Below, piece after piece: positions 1 through 8,527 of a stretch of DNA of 64,000 nt (its first letter is position 1; every line of letters begins with the position of its first letter). The notes below the pieces were generated by a model that was given only the letters and a program-made list of their open reading frames with translations, was not told the origin of the DNA and made no database searches. A program made the translations under genes and the position numbers. Source of the stretch: Anaerolineaceae bacterium (lineage in GTDB: Bacteria; Chloroflexota; Anaerolineae; Aggregatilineales; Phototrophicaceae); NCBI GenBank assembly GCA_016124855.1, contig WGMX01000013.1, forward strand, positions 62,001 through 126,000, given 5' to 3'.

Positions 1-2625
1 TTCAGCATCCCATGTAAAGTCGCTGTCATCCACGCCGGGGTTCCATTGGTTGACTTCCTGTGTCACATTGTCGATGACCACTTTGGTGATGATGCGCGAG
101 GTTTCGAGGCGTACCGCTGTGCCATCATCCTGAATCTTATCGACTGTGAACTTACCCTGTGAAATATTGCGTCCGGTGACTTCCATCGAAATCGTGATCG
201 GTACAGCAATGCTCGTAACGTCTTCAGGGTAAATATTCGTAATCGTCACCACTGGAATACTGCTCGGTGCTAATGCTGCAGAACCTTGTGGCCCCCGGAA
301 CGCGCGTGATTGTGGACTGGCTCCACTGTAGAAGGCCACCAGCATATCCGTCCAATTTTGCAGCGGACTTTGTTCCCTGTAATTGCCGTCGGCATCCGTA
401 CTGCGCTGCGGGAAGTAAATGTTGTAGTAACTGGTGTATTTGCTCAGTTGTCGTCCCGCTGTACCGTAAATACGCACACTATCGAGGGCGATACCCACGT
501 TGTCGGCAGCGTTCTTCAGCGCTTTATCCTTTGTACTCGCCGAAACCCGCCGCATAAAGTCCCCAAGATCAATATTCGTAGGCGGCCCGTATTGATCTTC
601 TGGCAGGAAGAAAGAATAAGCATAGGTATTCGCGCGCGCCTGACCCAACAGCGAAATATACGCACGTGGATTGGCGTTGACAATCTCAGTGAACTGGTTC
701 AGTGCATCAATGACATTGCCGAATTTGCGCAAATCGGTTACATCTGCGCCCAGCACAGGTTCAGTATCCGCCGAAATATCGGTCATATCTTCAATGTACT
801 TATCAGCCATCTGCTTGCCCAACTGCCCGATATCCATGTTGGGGTTCTTGTTCAACAGTTTAGTAAGGAGCGTCATGTCGAAGCTGGGATTGAGCGTGAT
901 TTCAGGCGAACCCAATGCATAGTCAAAGTAGCGTGACATAGCCGCGTAGTGTTCGACACTGCTCATCAAACAAGCGTCATTAATCAACAGGTCGAATTTC
1001 TTTAACCCCGTGTTCTTGAGCGCCGCATCAAAAGTCTGCGACATTCCGGGGATCGTCAGCAAACCATGACCCGTAGTTTCATCCTGTACGGTTCCGTACC
1101 ATGCACCACCATGATCATTGAGGATAATGGCATAGTGCTGCGCCGGATAACTCTTTACACCCCAAACGATGAAGTCGAGAAGGTTGCCGGGATACGCGGT
1201 ATCAATTTCACCTAAATCACCCAACGGCTCGGTGTCGATGGTTGGTGGGTAAACTGTCCGGTAGTCCTTGCTAATATCTGGCCCCGGCTCGAAAAGTCTT
1301 GTATCTGTCCAGTCCCCGTTGGATTGGTCATAATCCGGCGTGCGGTCAAGCAGCGCCAGAATACGAACGCTCGATGTACTGCCGCCTGCTCGCTCGAATT
1401 CATCAAGGTCGTTAATCAGACCATCTTCAAGGTTATTATCTGCCCCCATATAAACCAGCACCGTCCAATCGGCGATGTTGGGGGTGGGAGAAATAACAGG
1501 ATAACCTGCTGCGATGGTTGTAGTCGTATTGTTGTTGTTCGAGGCAATAGTCGTTGTACCCTTGCCCACTTTGACGCTGGCCTCAAACTCGCCGCTGGTT
1601 TCACCCTGTTCATAACCGTAACGGGTGATAACAAGTGTATAATCTCCGGCTTCTGCCTGCGGATAAACTAGACAAGAGTCTTTGGTAGATTTGTCACAGT
1701 CGTCATTTTCGGCAACTACCGTGTCGCCAAAGAAAATACCTGTGTAGAGGTCGAGATCGCCGCTGGTGGCTTTTGCGTCAATCGTGATGGTATCGCCTGC
1801 ATGAACACCATTCAGCGGATATTGGACGTAATACTGACCATCGTCAATCGTATCGCTGAAGGTTTGACCTTTATCGCCTGTCTCCGAAACCGGAATGCTG
1901 CCGCCGCTGCCATTTCCACTATCTAATGTCAGCTCAAACGAACCCTTATCGTAACCAAAAACTCCGATTAAATAATCACCGTTAGCAGGCAGCACCGCCT
2001 CGATATACGAATTGGTGTTCTTATCGTCAATATCATCATTTTCAGCGATGGATTTGCCGTTAACATCCGCCAATACCAGATACGTATCAACCTCGTCGCT
2101 GCTTAACGAAATATTGACGGTATCATTGGCCTTGCCCGTAAACGTAAAAACGACCGGTGTGTCAATATCAATCGTTTGACCTGTTACCGTGTCGCCATAA
2201 GTGATGTTCTTGTCTTCGCTGACGTTCGAGTTACTCGCTCCACTGGTAGCATCACTATCTAATTTCAGCGTGTACGGGCCTTTGTCGTAAGCCAGTACGG
2301 CGATGATATACGTTCCGTTTTTAGGGATCGTGTATTCAATGCTGGCGTTGACGTTGCTATCGCTGATGTCATCATTTTCAGCGATTTGGTTGCCCTTCGA
2401 ATCTCCTAACCGTAAATAAACATCCACCTGTGAACTTTCGAGGCTGACAGTGATGTTATCGCCCTTTTTGGCTTCAAATGAGTACAGCACACCATTGTCA
2501 GGGTTCGTAATTTTTCCTCGAACGCTGTCGCCATATTGGATCGGTGTAATATCCTGTGCATGTACGGCGGGAATGACGCACAATAAAAGAAGTAATGTAA
2601 CAAGAATAAACTTGGGTCGAAACAT
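1..2625 (-). CDS. Secreted clostripain-family (C11) cysteine peptidase with three N-terminal PPC-like domains, 3' end cut by the window
   Basis: Reading the minus strand from ATG at 2625 gives 875 codons without a stop up to the window edge. GGAGG lies 5 bases before the ATG. Residues 1-23 are a signal peptide ending VHA. Residues about 32-123, 142-235 and 253-352 are three similar beta domains of pre-peptidase C-terminal type, each with an AENDD motif. A Ser/Thr/Asn linker leads to the peptidase domain, which begins WTVLVYMGADNNLE at residue 386, the usual C11 start. The likely catalytic pair is H505 (NDHGG) and C552 (NDACLMSS), 47 residues apart, as expected for clostripain-type enzymes that cleave after Arg or Lys. 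The family call is strong; secretion is inferred. The C-terminus lies outside the window. Confidence 0.9.
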   Translation of the reverse strand, partial: MFRPKFILVTLLLLLCVIPAVHAQDITPIQYGDSVRGKITNPDNGVLYSFEAKKGDNITVSLESSQVDVYLRLGDSKGNQIAENDDISDSNVNASIEYTIPKNGTYIIAVLAYDKGPYTLKLDSDATSGASNSNVSEDKNITYGDTVTGQTIDIDTPVVFTFTGKANDTVNISLSSDEVDTYLVLADVNGKSIAENDDIDDKNTNSYIEAVLPANGDYLIGVFGYDKGSFELTLDSGNGSGGSIPVSETGDKGQTFSDTIDDGQYYVQYPLNGVHAGDTITIDAKATSGDLDLYTGIFFGDTVVAENDDCDKSTKDSCLVYPQAEAGDYTLVITRYGYEQGETSGEFEASVKVGKGTTTIASNNNNTTTTIAAGYPVISPTPNIADWTVLVYMGADNNLEDGLINDLDEFERAGGSTSSVRILALLDRTPDYDQSNGDWTDTRLFEPGPDISKDYRTVYPPTIDTEPLGDLGEIDTAYPGNLLDFIVWGVKSYPAQHYAIILNDHGGAWYGTVQDETTGHGLLTIPGMSQTFDAALKNTGLKKFDLLINDACLMSSVEHYAAMSRYFDYALGSPEITLNPSFDMTLLTKLLNKNPNMDIGQLGKQMADKYIEDMTDISADTEPVLGADVTDLRKFGNVIDALNQFTEIVNANPRAYISLLGQARANTYAYSFFLPEDQYGPPTNIDLGDFMRRVSASTKDKALKNAADNVGIALDSVRIYGTAGRQLSKYTSYYNIYFPQRSTDADGNYREQSPLQNWTDMLVAFYSGASPQSRAFRGPQGSAALAPSSIPVVTITNIYPEDVTSIAVPITISMEVTGRNISQGKFTVDKIQDDGTAVRLETSRIITKVVIDNVTQEVNQWNPGVDDSDFTWDAE

Positions 2626-2733
2626 GCATACCTCCAAAGTAAGAGTGTTAAAAATAACTATATATCAGATTTGAGACTCAGGGAACTGACATTCGGTCTC
2701 ATATCCTGATCCGTCAAATGGCGGAGGCACCAA

Positions 2734-2768
2734 AAAACACAAGAGGCGAGTGTTGGAACTCGCCTCTT
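2734..2768 (-). terminator. Rho-independent terminator after the receiver-only regulator
   Basis: A perfect 11-bp stem (AAGAGGCGAGT / ACTCGCCTCTT, 2741-2751 and 2758-2768) has a 6-base loop. On the minus strand it is followed by GTGTTTTTTGG. It lies about 100 bases downstream of the stop at 2866 and upstream of the peptidase gene, so it should isolate the two. Confidence 0.8.
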
Positions 2769-2865
2769 AAAAAAGGACTGGGTTGGATAAATGAATGAAA
2801 ATGTCCCAGCCGATAAGTGCAAAAAAGGTGGTATCGACGCGAGTTGCTGATTAAAGCCGGACGCC

Positions 2866-3291
2866 TTAGCTGGCAGCGCGGTAAGGTACGTTTTGGGCTA
2901 ATGTATCACGGATGGCATCAATCAGGTCATAGGTGTCAAAGGGCTTGGGTAAGTATTCTGCTGCACCTAGATCAAGTGCATACATCAGGTCGTGGAGTTC
3001 GTAGCTTTCGGACATAACGATGAAGGGAACATGGCTGTAACGGCGGTCATTGTGAATACGGCGTAGGGCGTTGTAGCCATCGGTCGTGGTCATATCAACA
3101 TCACAAAGAATTAAGTCAGGCATTTGTTGACCCAACGCTTGGGCGATTTCCTCGGTGTTGCTGGCGGTCATCGTATGTAAACCAGCGACTTCCAGTAGAA
3201 ACGCCATGCTCCGTGTGAGCTTGGGTTGGTCATTGATGATGAGAACATAAGCACCAGCGTTTGTATGATTGATCGTCTTCATGCTCTTCAT
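2866..3291 (-). CDS. Single-domain response regulator (receiver only)
   Basis: A 141-residue CheY-like receiver with no output domain. The phospho-acceptor is D64 (LILCDVDM), the Thr/Ser switch is S94 (IVMSES) and the conserved lysine is K116 (LPKPF). The N-terminal acidic pair is N20-D21 instead of DD, which may weaken Mg2+ binding. Two starts are possible: M1 has AAGGA only 3 bases away, while M4 is 12 bases from the same AAGGA. No kinase gene is adjacent, so its partner is unknown; it probably relays phosphate or signals by protein contact. A strong terminator follows. Confidence 0.85.
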   Translation of the reverse strand: MKSMKTINHTNAGAYVLIINDQPKLTRSMAFLLEVAGLHTMTASNTEEIAQALGQQMPDLILCDVDMTTTDGYNALRRIHNDRRYSHVPFIVMSESYELHDLMYALDLGAAEYLPKPFDTYDLIDAIRDTLAQNVPYRAAS

Positions 3292-3514
3292 GCTTCCTTA
3301 ATTAATTGTGTGTACTTTCAACATAATGGCTGAATGCCGTTAATAATCCTTAAGATTGTCTGTTGAAAGTGCCCCGGACGAAAACCTGAATGAAAAACTT
3401 TGTAAAGCTATTACAGAACCGTTTGTGGTGAGAATTTTTGCTGCCTTAATGACTACTCACGCCGCCTTACTTATGAGCATATAGGTATTAATGTCGCCAG
3501 AGTCTTAATTCTTG

Positions 3515-3552
3515 ACAAAATTCACAAAAACTTCGTCTTTTATGAATTTTGT
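3515..3552. repeat. Inverted repeat ACAAAATTCA / TGAATTTTGT
   Basis: Perfect 10-bp arms at 3515-3524 and 3543-3552 are separated by 18 bases and followed by GAGTTTTTAT on the plus strand. It overlaps a TTGACA hexamer at 3512-3517, but no matching -10 box is at 17 bases. It could be a hairpin or a regulator site; there is no gene nearby to decide. Confidence 0.5.
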
Positions 3553-3728
3553 GAGTTTTTATAAATGAGGAATAGACTTTTATTGATCTCATCTTCTGAG
3601 AAGTAATCCGAGTTGCCTTGAGAATCGTTTGAAGCCGCTTGAAAAGAAAATATTGAGTGAGACCTTTAAGGCTTGTCCGGTACTCGAGCGCTTACAAGAT
3701 TCGTACTTTCCTAACCTGAAATTCGATT

Positions 3729-3758
3729 TTGTAGGGGCGAGGATTTATCCCGCCCGCG
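3729..3758 (+). repeat. Dispersed GTAGGG-hairpin element, copy 1
   Basis: TGTAGGGGCGAGGAT is followed by ATCCCGCCC, giving an imperfect hairpin with one bulge. The TGTAGGG head and the following inverted arms match other copies at 3803, 7341, 30590 (reverse), 53382 (reverse) and 58613 (reverse). Confidence 0.6.
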
Positions 3759-3802
3759 CTAAGCCTAATATGAGGTTTCTTACCATTTACAACGCTCTTT
3801 AA

Positions 3803-3830
3803 CGTAGGGAATGGTCTCGGACCATTCCGC
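3803..3830 (+). repeat. Dispersed GTAGGG-hairpin element, copy 2
   Basis: CGTAGGGAATGGTCTC is followed by GGACCATTCC, so the arms GGAATGGTC and GACCATTCC pair. The head and fold match the other copies, but the stem sequence differs. Confidence 0.55.
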
Positions 3831-4030
3831 TGAGGACAATATACGGCTAAATGACCCCAAAATACTCTTAAACCATTTCCTAACCCTCAATCAACCTTAA
3901 TCGGCTCATCTCTCCCTCAAAATCGTTGGTAAATTGGTCAAGAAAGAGTTACATTTTGGTAACCCGTTCGCTCCTCTTTTCTGCTATCCTTTATATATCT
4001 GAAAGTTCTTGCTGTTGGAGTTTCAGTGCT

Positions 4031-4076
4031 AAAACTCTGCGTTTCTCTCCGTGTCTTTGTGTCTCTGTGTTAAAAC
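4031..4076 (-). repeat. Dispersed CACAGAGACACAGAG element, copy 1
   Basis: On the minus strand this reads TTTTAACACAGAGACACAAA followed by GACACGGAG and ACGCAGAG. It belongs to the same family as 32551-32590, 37564-37625, 55018-55056 and 62690-62735. Confidence 0.65.
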
Positions 4077-4159
4077 GCATTCGCCTTTGCACGTTCAGCG
4101 GATTTCTCCCTGACATCCGCCATGCAGTTGCGACAATTGCAACGCGGCGGAAACACCCC

Positions 4160-4290
4160 AACAATCCGCTGCACTTGCGCCATTTCAGCGGGCATAGCCG
4201 AGCCACCCGCCGGCACAAATTGTCAATTCAGCGGATACACGCGAACATCTCGCCTGTCATTTCGGTGGGAAATATGCAAATTGTGCAGTA
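4160..4290 (+). repeat. 130-bp dispersed repeat, copy 1
   Basis: Clear similarity to the reverse complement of 16684-16818. Shared blocks include CATTTCAGCGG, CACAAATTGTC-ATTCAGCGG, TCATTTCGG and the terminal CAAATTGTGCA. It is built of units of roughly 40 bp, each holding an (A)TTCAGCGG box and a CACAA/TTGT box that can pair with each other. Confidence 0.65.
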
Positions 4291-4314
4291 AATGATAGTG
4301 ATGAATGGCTCTGC

Positions 4315-5373
4315 TTAACCGTTAGCCGTATCCCACGCCGCTTTCGCCAGCAGCGGGATCATCATCCCAAAACTTTCAAAGCGTTGATCTTGGGTTTGCC
4401 CCCGTTTGTAGCGAATATAAATTTGGGCGCAAATCACCACCAGCCGGTAAATGCCCAACGTGTGGTAAAAGCGAATATGCGAGACATCCCGTCCACTGCG
4501 TTGGGCATAGCGTTCAACCAAAGCTGCGCGGCTGGGAAAGCGTTCATCACCTACCGGCATCATAGCCGTCATTTGTAGATAAGGCGCATCACTTGGTTCG
4601 GTCCAATAAGTCAGTAGCGCGCCCAGATCAGCTAGTGGATCACCCAACGTACACATATCCCAATCGAAGATCGCCACCAACTTCCCCGGATCATCATAGG
4701 CCAGCATCACATTGTCCAGTTTGTAATCATTGTGTACTAGCGTTGCCGCACTCGCTGGCGGCAAATGATCTTTCAGCCACTTGTAGACGCCGTCCATCTC
4801 GGCGATGTCATCTACTTTGGCCTTGTTCCAGCGTCCGTACCAGCCCTCAATTTGGCGTTCGATAAAGCCATCCGGTTTGCCTAACGTTTCAAGTCCTAAT
4901 GCTTGGTAGTCAACCGCATGGAATTCTGCCAGTGCATCAACCAAGGCGAAACTCATTTTCTGCGGCGCGTCAATAATGGCGGCATATTCACCGGGAATTG
5001 AACGGCGGACGACAAGGCCGTTGCGCCGTTCCATAATAAAAAAAGGCGCGCCGATTAAACTATTGTCCTCACATAATAGATAGGCACGTGGCGCATACCG
5101 GAAAGCCTGATACAGCACCGAAAGCACCCGATATTCCCGTGCCATATCATGTGCCGATGGTGCAACCGGCCCTAAAGGCGGACGGCGCAGAACATACTGC
5201 TGTGTCCCATAGTCAAGCAGATAAGTAAGGTTAGCCGCGCCACCACCGAATTGGCGAATACTCAACGCTTGATCTGCCCCTTGCAGCTTATCGCGTAGAT
5301 AATTCCCTAAACGTGATTCGTCAAGCTGTTCGTCGGGACGCATCGCAATCGTATCGTTGGCTTCAGAAGTCAT
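4315..5373 (-). CDS. APH-family phosphotransferase, ACAD10/11 N-terminal type
   Basis: A 352-residue member of the aminoglycoside phosphotransferase (PF01636) fold. The Brenner-type catalytic motif is HNDYKLDN, followed by the Mg2+ motif IFDWDMCTLGDPLADL; both are typical of the group related to the kinase part of acyl-CoA dehydrogenase family members 10/11, which act on hydroxyacyl-CoA or related small molecules. A GxGAANLTY segment near residue 44 forms the nucleotide loop. No acyl-CoA dehydrogenase lies next to it, so the substrate cannot be named. The start at 5373 has only a weak GGCGGA; M11 is an alternative. Confidence 0.85.
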   Translation of the reverse strand: MTSEANDTIAMRPDEQLDESRLGNYLRDKLQGADQALSIRQFGGGAANLTYLLDYGTQQYVLRRPPLGPVAPSAHDMAREYRVLSVLYQAFRYAPRAYLLCEDNSLIGAPFFIMERRNGLVVRRSIPGEYAAIIDAPQKMSFALVDALAEFHAVDYQALGLETLGKPDGFIERQIEGWYGRWNKAKVDDIAEMDGVYKWLKDHLPPASAATLVHNDYKLDNVMLAYDDPGKLVAIFDWDMCTLGDPLADLGALLTYWTEPSDAPYLQMTAMMPVGDERFPSRAALVERYAQRSGRDVSHIRFYHTLGIYRLVVICAQIYIRYKRGQTQDQRFESFGMMIPLLAKAAWDTANG

Positions 5374-5581
5374 CTCAATAATCCGCCCGTGTATAAGTTC
5401 AAAGAATCGGTTTATCGAGAGTTGTACATCAGACGCTTAGTTTGGGGCAAGTTTTAACGTGGATGAGGCGAAGTTCAGTGTGATAATGGGCGTATCAAGT
5501 GTGATGTTAACAGGAACCAATAAGGTTTCCTCAGCGGTAACGCCCATACAAGCTTTGCATATCAGGAGAATGACGGCGAGT

Positions 5582-5881
5582 TTAGAGAATCCACTTAATG
5601 GCTTCTTCCCAAATACTGTCCAATTCTACGTAGTTCACAGCATCTTCGAGTTCGCTGCGTATCCAGTGCCACGCCTCGTCAGGATCATGTTCGTCGCTGA
5701 TTTCGACCAATACACGCCCACTCGGACGGTGACGTTTCATGCCTGCGACGCAGCGCATCGCGTAAACGGCGGTTAATAGACGCTTTTCGGTAGTAGTGAG
5801 CCAAAAGCCGTATTGCTCACTTTGACGAAAGGGGTGGGGAACACTCATCGCAAATCGTTCTTGGGATTGTTTACTTGACAA
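5582..5881 (-). CDS. Small acidic hypothetical protein with TTG start
   Basis: The protein is 99 residues, Trp-rich and acidic toward the end (DPDEAWHWIRSELEDA, then SIWEEAIKWIL), with no family recognised. The start chosen is TTG at 5881 because GGGAGG sits 6 bases upstream (5888-5893). The ATG at 5923 overlaps a promoter -10 box, and the ATG at 5848 has no Shine-Dalgarno. The gene is divergent from the TPR protein at 6048. It may be a small soluble adaptor, but nothing in the sequence fixes a role. Confidence 0.6.
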   Translation of the reverse strand: MSSKQSQERFAMSVPHPFRQSEQYGFWLTTTEKRLLTAVYAMRCVAGMKRHRPSGRVLVEISDEHDPDEAWHWIRSELEDAVNYVELDSIWEEAIKWIL

Positions 5882-5911
5882 AATAGACCTCCCAAAATCT
5901 TCGGATATATT

Positions 5912-5920
5912 ATTATAGCA
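5912..5920 (-). promoter_or_regulatory. Extended -10 promoter of the small acidic gene
   Basis: The minus strand reads TGCTATAAT (5920-5912), an exact TGN extended -10 plus TATAAT. It lies about 30 bases before the TTG start at 5881. No good -35 is seen at 17 bases, which is usual for extended -10 promoters. Confidence 0.5.
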
Positions 5921-6047
5921 CATCCGTTTTCCCTTTCAGTCCAACCATTTAGATTTTTGAAAATGAACCATTAATTTGCAGCATACTTTTCATAAATCCG
6001 TTATGCTTGTTGTCATACATTGCACAATTTCCCATGAGCAATTTCAT

Positions 6048-7274
6048 ATGCGTCTTCACCGAGAACAATCACGGTTATCTTTTCGTCGGCAACGTCGTCG
6101 GCGTTCCACTGGCTTATCTACAATTGTCGTTTTAGGTGTGCTGGTGGGCATTGTGGTCGTGTCATGGAACTGGATTGGTCAACATCTGACCTTTGGCAGC
6201 GCCGTTGTAAAAGACGATGCATTAGGCATGGCGCAGGCTGCTTTTGAACAGGGAAAATTGGATGATGCGGTGCGCTACGCGCAGCAGGCCCTTACACAGG
6301 ACTCAACTGACAGCGACGCGCTGATTGTCTTGGCAAGAGCCTTGATTTACCGCAGTTACAGTGATTACGACCGCGCGATTGACCGTGATTCGGCTCTGGA
6401 ATTGACTACCGAAGCCTTCGGACGATTCCCTAATGATCCGAAAGTGATGGCTATACAGGCATATGCCTTACAAGCCGTTGGGAAAGTCGCGGAATCAGCC
6501 AAAACCGCCGAGAATGCGCTGCGGCTTGACCCTAATAATGGTCTGGCGCGGGTGGCTTTAGCCTTAGCCTATGGAGGGGCAGGCAGTTTTGAAATCGCTC
6601 TGCGCGAAAGCCAGCAGGTCGCTGAGTTAAACGAGTGGCGCTTGGAAGGTCAGCGGGCGATGGCCATCAGCTACGGCGACTTGGGTGACTATAAACAGGC
6701 TATCGAGTCGGTCGAGCGGGCGATTAGTCTCAATCGTTTCCTTACGCCCTTGTACTTTGAACGTGCACTGTACGCCATGCAGATTGGCGATGCTGATGCC
6801 GCGACCGCCGCCTACTTTCAAGTGCTCACCTATAACCCCGATAATGTGAAAGCGCGTCTGCGCTTATGTGAATTGTCCAGCTTATTACGCGAACGGGATG
6901 CAGCCGTCAAGTACTGCCAAGAAGTGACCGAACGCGCCCCCAGTTTTTCCGATGGTTGGTATCAACTCGGCATGGAATATTTTTTGCAGGGCAACTTCAA
7001 AGCCGCGCAAGATTCGCTGCACCGCTGTTCATCACTCCAAGTGATGCAGAACGTGCCACCCGGACAGCGTAAGTTCGAATGTTGGTATGTGCAGGGTCAA
7101 GCCGCCGAAATTCTAGGGGACTGCCCGAATCTCATAGCAACCTACAACGAATTCCGCGCGATGGCGAAAGATGCATCGGTTCAACAAACATGGACCTATC
7201 CGCCCGAAGGCCCGCCGGGTTGCAGCGCTGGTTCTTTGCAGGCGACCATTGTTCCGGCAACGCCTGTTACCTGA
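6048..7274 (+). CDS. Membrane-anchored TPR protein
   Basis: A basic N-terminus (RRQRRRR) precedes one transmembrane helix (LSTIVVLGVLVGIVVVSW). The remaining 350 or so residues are helical tetratricopeptide repeats: AAFEQGKLDDAVRYAQQAL, AENALRLDPNNGLARVALAL, GDLGDYKQAIESVERAISL, and others. The fold suggests a membrane-tethered scaffold for protein contacts, with the repeats probably outside. The start is placed at ATG 6048; the frame is open back to 5976 but those residues look non-coding, and neither start has a strong Shine-Dalgarno. The partner is unknown. Confidence 0.8.
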   Translation: MRLHREQSRLSFRRQRRRRSTGLSTIVVLGVLVGIVVVSWNWIGQHLTFGSAVVKDDALGMAQAAFEQGKLDDAVRYAQQALTQDSTDSDALIVLARALIYRSYSDYDRAIDRDSALELTTEAFGRFPNDPKVMAIQAYALQAVGKVAESAKTAENALRLDPNNGLARVALALAYGGAGSFEIALRESQQVAELNEWRLEGQRAMAISYGDLGDYKQAIESVERAISLNRFLTPLYFERALYAMQIGDADAATAAYFQVLTYNPDNVKARLRLCELSSLLRERDAAVKYCQEVTERAPSFSDGWYQLGMEYFLQGNFKAAQDSLHRCSSLQVMQNVPPGQRKFECWYVQGQAAEILGDCPNLIATYNEFRAMAKDASVQQTWTYPPEGPPGCSAGSLQATIVPATPVT

Positions 7275-7340
7275 AGTCATCCTATGTTTAGACCTCGTTA
7301 AACCCACGTCCGATAAATTTCACAAATAAAGTATGCCGAC

Positions 7341-7370
7341 TGTAGGGGAGCACCTGTGTGTGCTCCCTCT
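7341..7370 (+). repeat. GTAGGG-hairpin element, copy 3, possible terminator
   Basis: TGTAGGGGAGCAC, loop CTGTGT, then GTGCTCCC (stem 7346-7353 / 7360-7367) and TCTTTC. It has the head and fold of the dispersed family and stands 70 bases after the TPR gene, so it could also work as a terminator, although the T-run is poor. Confidence 0.6.
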
Positions 7371-7524
7371 TTCATTAATGACTTTCATTTGTCTTGCATA
7401 GCACTCAATAAATCTTTTCAACCAATTTTGAACAAATCCGTTCGGCGTTCGTTAGAAGGGATATAACGACTTGCTGCACACCTAATTTATGGTTAGGTGC
7501 AGATATTCCGAAAGGGAATTGAAA

Positions 7525-8460
7525 ATGGACACATTCAACGAAAAACCCAAGCGCGGTGAAGAACATCATTCAAACGCCAACACGATTGCGTGGGGCGTAA
7601 TCGGCGGTGGCACGGTCCTGCTGCTCGGTAATCTGGGCATTTTAGGTGGTATTTTGAGTTTGTGGCCTCTGGCATTGGTTGGTGGAGGCGTTTGGTATTT
7701 AACGCACAAGGGAACAAAGATGGAAATCAAACACGAACATTATTCAGCGTCAGTGGGCGACGCGACATCTGCCCGGGTGAAAATTTCACTGCCGGTTGGC
7801 GAAACCACCGTTAGAGGCTTGGATGATGCCTCGACCTTGATTGATGCCGACATGAGATTCGTCGGTGAAATGGAATTTTCTGCAGATGGCGAACCTGAAA
7901 AAGTGGTCAACCTGCATCAAACAAGTGGTTCTTGGCAGAATTGGGCTAATCCGAGCAACTGGAATTGGGATGCTGGCAAACAACTTTACTCAACCATTGG
8001 CCTGAACACAAGCGTTCCAATGACATTGGATATTAGCGGTGGTGTCGGCGAATCACGCATTGATTTGAGCCGCATAAATTCCAGTCATCTAAATGTTTCC
8101 GGCGGTGTCGGTGAAATTCGGCTGACCTTACCCGGCAAGGCCGACTCACTTGATGTCCGTGCTGAGGTTGGAGTTGGGCGCATGGAATTGACGGTTCCAA
8201 CCAACGCGAGTTTGAATGCGCGGGTGAAGGGCGGTATTGGCGAAACGGTGATTCGCCTGCCTTCTGATGCAGCAGTACGTCTGGAAGCGAACAATGGCAT
8301 CGGCGATATAAATGTAGGCTCAAACTTCCGTCGGGTGAGCGGTGGTGGTGATTGGGGTATTGGTAAAAGTGGTGTGTGGGAAACCGCCAACTATGCTTCC
8401 GCCTCACAAAAAATCACCATTCATTATGAGGGCGGCATCGGTGAACTGAAAGTGCGCTAA
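7525..8460 (+). CDS. LiaF/toastrack-type membrane protein
   Basis: The 311-residue product starts at ATG 7525, with AGGGA 8 bases upstream. Two hydrophobic segments (IAWGVIGGGTVLLLGNLGIL and LSLWPLALVGGGVWYL) form an N-terminal anchor. From about residue 55 a repeated beta pattern follows, with recurring GGVGE / GGIGE / GIGD turns (SGGVGESRIDL, SGGVGEIRLTL, KGGIGETVIRL). This matches the toastrack beta-solenoid of LiaF-like and DUF4097-like proteins, which sense cell-envelope stress in other bacteria. No LiaRS-type two-component pair is beside it. The membrane site is well supported; a sensing role is only by analogy. Confidence 0.75.
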   Translation: MDTFNEKPKRGEEHHSNANTIAWGVIGGGTVLLLGNLGILGGILSLWPLALVGGGVWYLTHKGTKMEIKHEHYSASVGDATSARVKISLPVGETTVRGLDDASTLIDADMRFVGEMEFSADGEPEKVVNLHQTSGSWQNWANPSNWNWDAGKQLYSTIGLNTSVPMTLDISGGVGESRIDLSRINSSHLNVSGGVGEIRLTLPGKADSLDVRAEVGVGRMELTVPTNASLNARVKGGIGETVIRLPSDAAVRLEANNGIGDINVGSNFRRVSGGGDWGIGKSGVWETANYASASQKITIHYEGGIGELKVR

Positions 8461-8489
8461 ATCAGCTTCCCAACGACAATCAAATTTTT

Positions 8490-8524
8490 AAAGAGGCGGA
8501 TTATGATATCCGCCTCTTTTGTTT
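8490..8524. terminator. Bidirectional terminator between convergent genes
   Basis: A perfect 12-bp stem AAAGAGGCGGAT / ATCCGCCTCTTT (8490-8501 and 8508-8519) has a 6-base loop. On the plus strand TTTTGTTTTG follows; on the minus strand the flank is TTTAAAAATTTG. It serves the toastrack gene and the convergent aldo/keto reductase. Confidence 0.85.
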
Positions 8525-8527
8525 TGC

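Larger units (their letters stand above)
3292..4314. other. Gene-poor 1-kb gap holding several dispersed repeats
   Basis: No convincing gene is visible. The stretch holds a 10-bp inverted repeat (3515-3552), two copies of the GTAGGG-hairpin element (3729-3758 and 3803-3830), one CACAGAGACACAGAG-type element (4031-4076) and one copy of a 130-bp repeat shared with 16.7 kb (4160-4290). An open frame at 3926-4291 is built from these repeats and is not called. Confidence 0.7.

Noticed and set aside
310..936. 208-codon open frame on the plus strand
   Set aside because: It is the shadow of the clostripain-type gene, whose minus-strand frame is longer and carries catalytic motifs.
3926..4291. Open frame of 121 codons on the plus strand
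   Set aside because: Composed of a CACAGAG-type repeat and the 130-bp repeat; no start signal and no protein-like composition.
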